From NCBI GenBank assembly GCA_963790435.1, contig CAWBOI010000003.1, positions 62,001 to 126,000 of the forward strand: DNA of 64,000 bases. Reading direction: 5' to 3'. Position 1 is the first letter of the stretch. Every line of letters begins with the position of its first letter. Of this stretch, positions 62,272 through 64,000 are shown piece by piece. Made by a program: the position numbers and the translations under genes. Source of the DNA: Ilyomonas sp963790435 (GTDB lineage Bacteria > Bacteroidota > Bacteroidia > Chitinophagales > Chitinophagaceae). The notes beneath the pieces are model-generated. The model ran no database searches. It was given only the letters and a program-made list of their open reading frames with translations, and was not told the origin of the DNA.

Positions 62272-63261
62272 ATGACTTACATTGCAAATGCGAACCGTTA
62301 CAAAGAAATGAAGTATCGCCGCTGTGGAAAAAGCGGCATTTTACTGCCTGAAATTTCGCTGGGCTTGTGGCACAACTTCGGTGGTGTGGATGTGTATGAA
62401 AATTATCGCACCATCCTTCGTGCCGCATTCGATGCGGGCATTACGCATTTTGATTTGGCAAACAATTACGGGCCTCCGCCCGGCTCTGCCGAAGCCAACT
62501 TTGGAAGAATTTTACAACAAGACTTTCATCAGTACAGAGACCAATTGATCATCTCTACCAAAGCGGGTTATTTAATGTGGGAAGGCCCATATGGCGAATG
62601 GGGATCGAAGAAATATTTGGTGGCTTCGCTCGACCAGAGTTTGAAGCGGATGGGGCTTGATTATGTTGATATTTTTTACAGTCATCGTCCCGATCCCAAC
62701 ACACCGTTGGAAGAAACGATGATGGCGTTGGACTTGATTGTACGACAAGGCAAAGCGTTGTATGTGGGCATTTCGAATTATCAAAAAGAAGAAGCTGCAA
62801 AAGCCATTTCTATTTTAAAAGAACTGGGTACGCCTTGCCTCATTCATCAACCCAAATACAGTTTGTTTGAGCGTTGGGTAGAAGGCGGTTTGTTAGATGT
62901 GCTGGAAGAAAATGGTGTGGGCTGCATTCCGTTTTCGCCGCTGGCGCAAGGCTTATTGACGAACAAATATCTGAAAGGTATTCCTGATGATTCGCGCGCA
63001 CACAAAAGCACCGGCTTTTTGCAGGAGAACCAGGTAACGCCGGAAGCCGTTGTCAAAGCGCAAAAGCTTAATGAAGTAGCGCAACAACGCGGTCAAACGC
63101 TGGCGCAGATGGCACTTGCGTGGTTGTTGAAAGACCCGCATATTACTTCGGTATTAATTGGTGTGAGCAAATTGCAACAGTTGGAAGATTGCTTAAAAGC
63201 CATTGACAATACAACTTTTAGCGGTGAAGAATTGAGTAAGATTGAGGAGATATTGAAGTGA
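62272..63261 (+). CDS. Aldo/keto reductase (YghZ/MgrA-like)
   Basis: A 329-residue NADPH-dependent reductase of the AKR14-like group, including L-glyceraldehyde-3-phosphate reductase YghZ. The catalytic tetrad is visible: D and Y in HFDLANNYGPPPG, K in IISTKAGYLMW and H in YSHRPDP. FSPLAQGLLTNKYLKG and VGISKLQQLEDCLKAI form the NADP-binding end. The opening, MKYRRCGKSGILLPEISLGL, is standard and an internal ATG near 62308 could be the true start. Just upstream lies the ATTAACCATTAACAAT repeat. Length is normal. Confidence 0.9.
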   Translation: MTYIANANRYKEMKYRRCGKSGILLPEISLGLWHNFGGVDVYENYRTILRAAFDAGITHFDLANNYGPPPGSAEANFGRILQQDFHQYRDQLIISTKAGYLMWEGPYGEWGSKKYLVASLDQSLKRMGLDYVDIFYSHRPDPNTPLEETMMALDLIVRQGKALYVGISNYQKEEAAKAISILKELGTPCLIHQPKYSLFERWVEGGLLDVLEENGVGCIPFSPLAQGLLTNKYLKGIPDDSRAHKSTGFLQENQVTPEAVVKAQKLNEVAQQRGQTLAQMALAWLLKDPHITSVLIGVSKLQQLEDCLKAIDNTTFSGEELSKIEEILK

Positions 63262-63268
63262 GATATTG

Positions 63269-63335
63269 AACCACAGAGACACGGAGATCACATAGATTCA
63301 CGAAGAAAGGGTTCACGAAGATGTCTCTTTGTGTT
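63269..63335. repeat. CACAGAG-type repeat, second copy
   Basis: AACCACAGAGACACGGAGAT followed by CACATAGATTCACGAAGAAA. It aligns with the repeat at 11876-11969 (right arm, minus strand). The rest of 63336-63537 shows no gene. A TACTTTG near 63498 may be part of the promoter of the next gene. Confidence 0.65.
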
Positions 63336-63537
63336 TTAGCAACTTGACGGTTTTAAATTGACATTCGCCTAAATGCTCAATTATTTTCAAAGCGTACAAG
63401 AGTGCGACGCAACGATGCTCAACCGGAGAGATGCAGTCCGGTACATAAACTTGCATTCTGTATTGGCTGTTTTTGATTTCGGTTCAAAAGAAAACTGTAC
63501 TTTGCTATCTATTTTTTACTGATAAAAATTCACTATT

Positions 63538-63690
63538 ATGTCGTTACCAACCAACAACAAAAACGAAGGCAAAGGAGCCAATAAAACAACAAAAAGCGGA
63601 ATGGCTTCCGGCTCCAAATTCATCAGCAAACCGAAAGCGGGCGGCGCAAATAAAAAGCCGGTAAAAACAGGCGGCAGCCGTGGTAGCTGA
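63538..63690 (+). CDS. 50-aa basic Gly/Lys-rich protein
   Basis: A short frame, MSLPTNNKNEGKGANKTTKS then GMASGSKFISKPKAGGANKK, ending PVKTGGSRGS. It is very basic and disordered, rich in Lys, Gly, Asn and Ser, and has its own terminator. Small basic proteins of this type often bind nucleic acid or the ribosome, but this one has no known family that I recognise. Confidence 0.6.
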   Translation: MSLPTNNKNEGKGANKTTKSGMASGSKFISKPKAGGANKKPVKTGGSRGS

Positions 63691-63715
63691 CGATAATTAT
63701 TGAATAAAAAAATGG

Positions 63716-63760
63716 GCAAAAACAAAGCCTCACAGCAAATGTTGTGAGGCTTTGTTTTGA
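63716..63760 (+). terminator. Terminator with the 11-mer at its left arm
   Basis: AACAAAGCCTCAC (63721-63733) and GTGAGGCTTTGTT (63744-63756) pair perfectly and are followed by TTGAATTTTG. The left arm begins within a copy of GCAAAAACAAA (63716-63726). It lies between convergent genes. Confidence 0.85.
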
Positions 63761-63778
63761 ATTTTGTTTTGACCGTTT

Positions 63779-64000
63779 TTATGATTCGCTAACGATAGCT
63801 GAATCGTAAAGACTGCCGGAAACAATTTTGGATGGTGGCTGTTTCGACGCTTCACCTGTTAAGTCAATCATATCATCTGATATCAGGCTTTTTAAATCGT
63901 TGCCACGCTGGGCAAGCATTTGACGGGTTTCAGCACCGCTGCGGGGCGCAAACAAATAAACGAGCAAGCCACCGAGAGCCATGCCGCGTAAGAATGATAC
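63779..64000 (-). CDS. YtxH-domain protein, start beyond the window
   Basis: The C-terminal part of a small YtxH-like membrane protein. The frame is open to the right edge (upstream codons read VSFLRGM), so the N-terminus is missing and the ATG at 63982 may be internal. VSFLRGMALGGLLVYLFAPR is the glycine-rich membrane helix that defines YtxH proteins, SGAETRQMLAQRGNDLKS the following helix. These proteins are linked to general stress, without a known activity. Confidence 0.75.
   Translation of the reverse strand, partial: VSFLRGMALGGLLVYLFAPRSGAETRQMLAQRGNDLKSLISDDMIDLTGEASKQPPSKIVSGSLYDSAIVSES

Larger units (their letters stand above)
665..63726. repeat. Dispersed 11-mer GCAAAAACAAA, 27 exact copies
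   Basis: Exact copies read by eye. As GCAAAAACAAA on the plus strand they start at 665, 8364, 13865, 14429, 24258, 25261, 34724, 40439, 44549, 46924, 54288, 58021, 60923 and 63716. As TTTGTTTTTGC they start at 2782, 13770, 24291, 29610, 33269, 34032, 38044, 43489, 44964, 51753, 52487, 59070 and 59555. A G precedes and A or C follows in most copies, so the extended form is near GGCAAAAACAAAMG. Sixteen copies are intergenic, many within 65 bases after a stop codon or inside a terminator arm, and eleven are in coding sequence. About 20 of 27 read GCAAAAACAAA in the direction of the nearest gene. None lies between 14,440 and 24,257. Function is unknown. Confidence 0.85.

Noticed and set aside
1..64000. 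CRISPR array, prophage or integrase-flanked island
   Set aside because: No regularly spaced repeats, no integrase gene and no phage structural genes were seen. The accessory region lacks tRNA ends or att repeats.

Overview
The window reads as chromosomal DNA of a Bacteroidota bacterium, most likely family Chitinophagaceae. The signs are a fused SecDF, an A/T-rich genome with promoters of the TTTG / TAnnTTTG type, SPOR, PASTA, STAS and MG2/TonB-plug proteins of Bacteroidota type, a TIGR03118-family relic, and many Sec-type secreted proteins ending their leaders in 'AQ'. No rRNA, tRNA, CRISPR array or prophage was seen.

Layout. 1-7.6 kb: end of a phosphohexomutase gene, an MFS exporter and deoxynucleoside kinase pair, dihydrolipoyl dehydrogenase, an MG2/TonB-plug envelope protein and a SnoaL-like secreted protein. 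7.6-14.3 kb: a 127-bp inverted-repeat element, then smc, which carries two single-base frameshifts and an in-frame stop although all its catalytic motifs survive, small hypotheticals and a GluQ-like tRNA-modifying enzyme. 14.3-21.1 kb is an accessory, decaying island: a perfect 50-bp palindrome, tandem hairpins, a REP pair flanking a truncated RAYT transposase, a SEFIR-domain protein (candidate immunity effector), and three broken genes (GH30 glycosidase, serine hydrolase, TIGR03118 protein). 21.2-34.7 kb returns to core genes: STAS protein, ClpC, a receiver-only regulator, rpoC standing alone without rpoB, a DinB protein, a methyltransferase, a rhodanese, a PASTA protein, D-Ala-D-Ala ligase and a SPOR protein. 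34.8-41.2 kb is a CzcCBA/CusCBA-type metal efflux operon with a small secreted protein upstream. 41.3-47 kb: SecDF, succinate-semialdehyde dehydrogenase, a class B/C-type acid phosphatase. 47-49.3 kb is a tight four-gene membrane operon (DoxX-like, DUF2071, membrane-anchored methyltransferase, membrane protein). 49.3-54.9 kb: DUF3108, UPF0104 flippase-like protein, RuvC, a broken small secreted gene, HIT hydrolase, GreA, enoyl-CoA hydratase, GRAM protein. 54.9-57 kb: a sensor operon whose kinase and regulator genes are riddled with frameshifts. 57.8-64 kb: small secreted proteins, a CPA2 antiporter, a MerR-type regulator coupled to a thioredoxin-fold protein, an aldo/keto reductase, a 50-aa basic protein and a YtxH protein.

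The most striking unlisted structure is an 11-base word, GCAAAAACAAA, which I counted 27 times (both strands) across the window, against well under one copy expected by chance. It sits mostly just after stop codons or within terminators, and also inside coding sequence. It is absent from the 14.4-24.3 kb stretch that holds the accessory island. It resembles an uptake-sequence or other genome-wide signal and deserves a genome-scale test.
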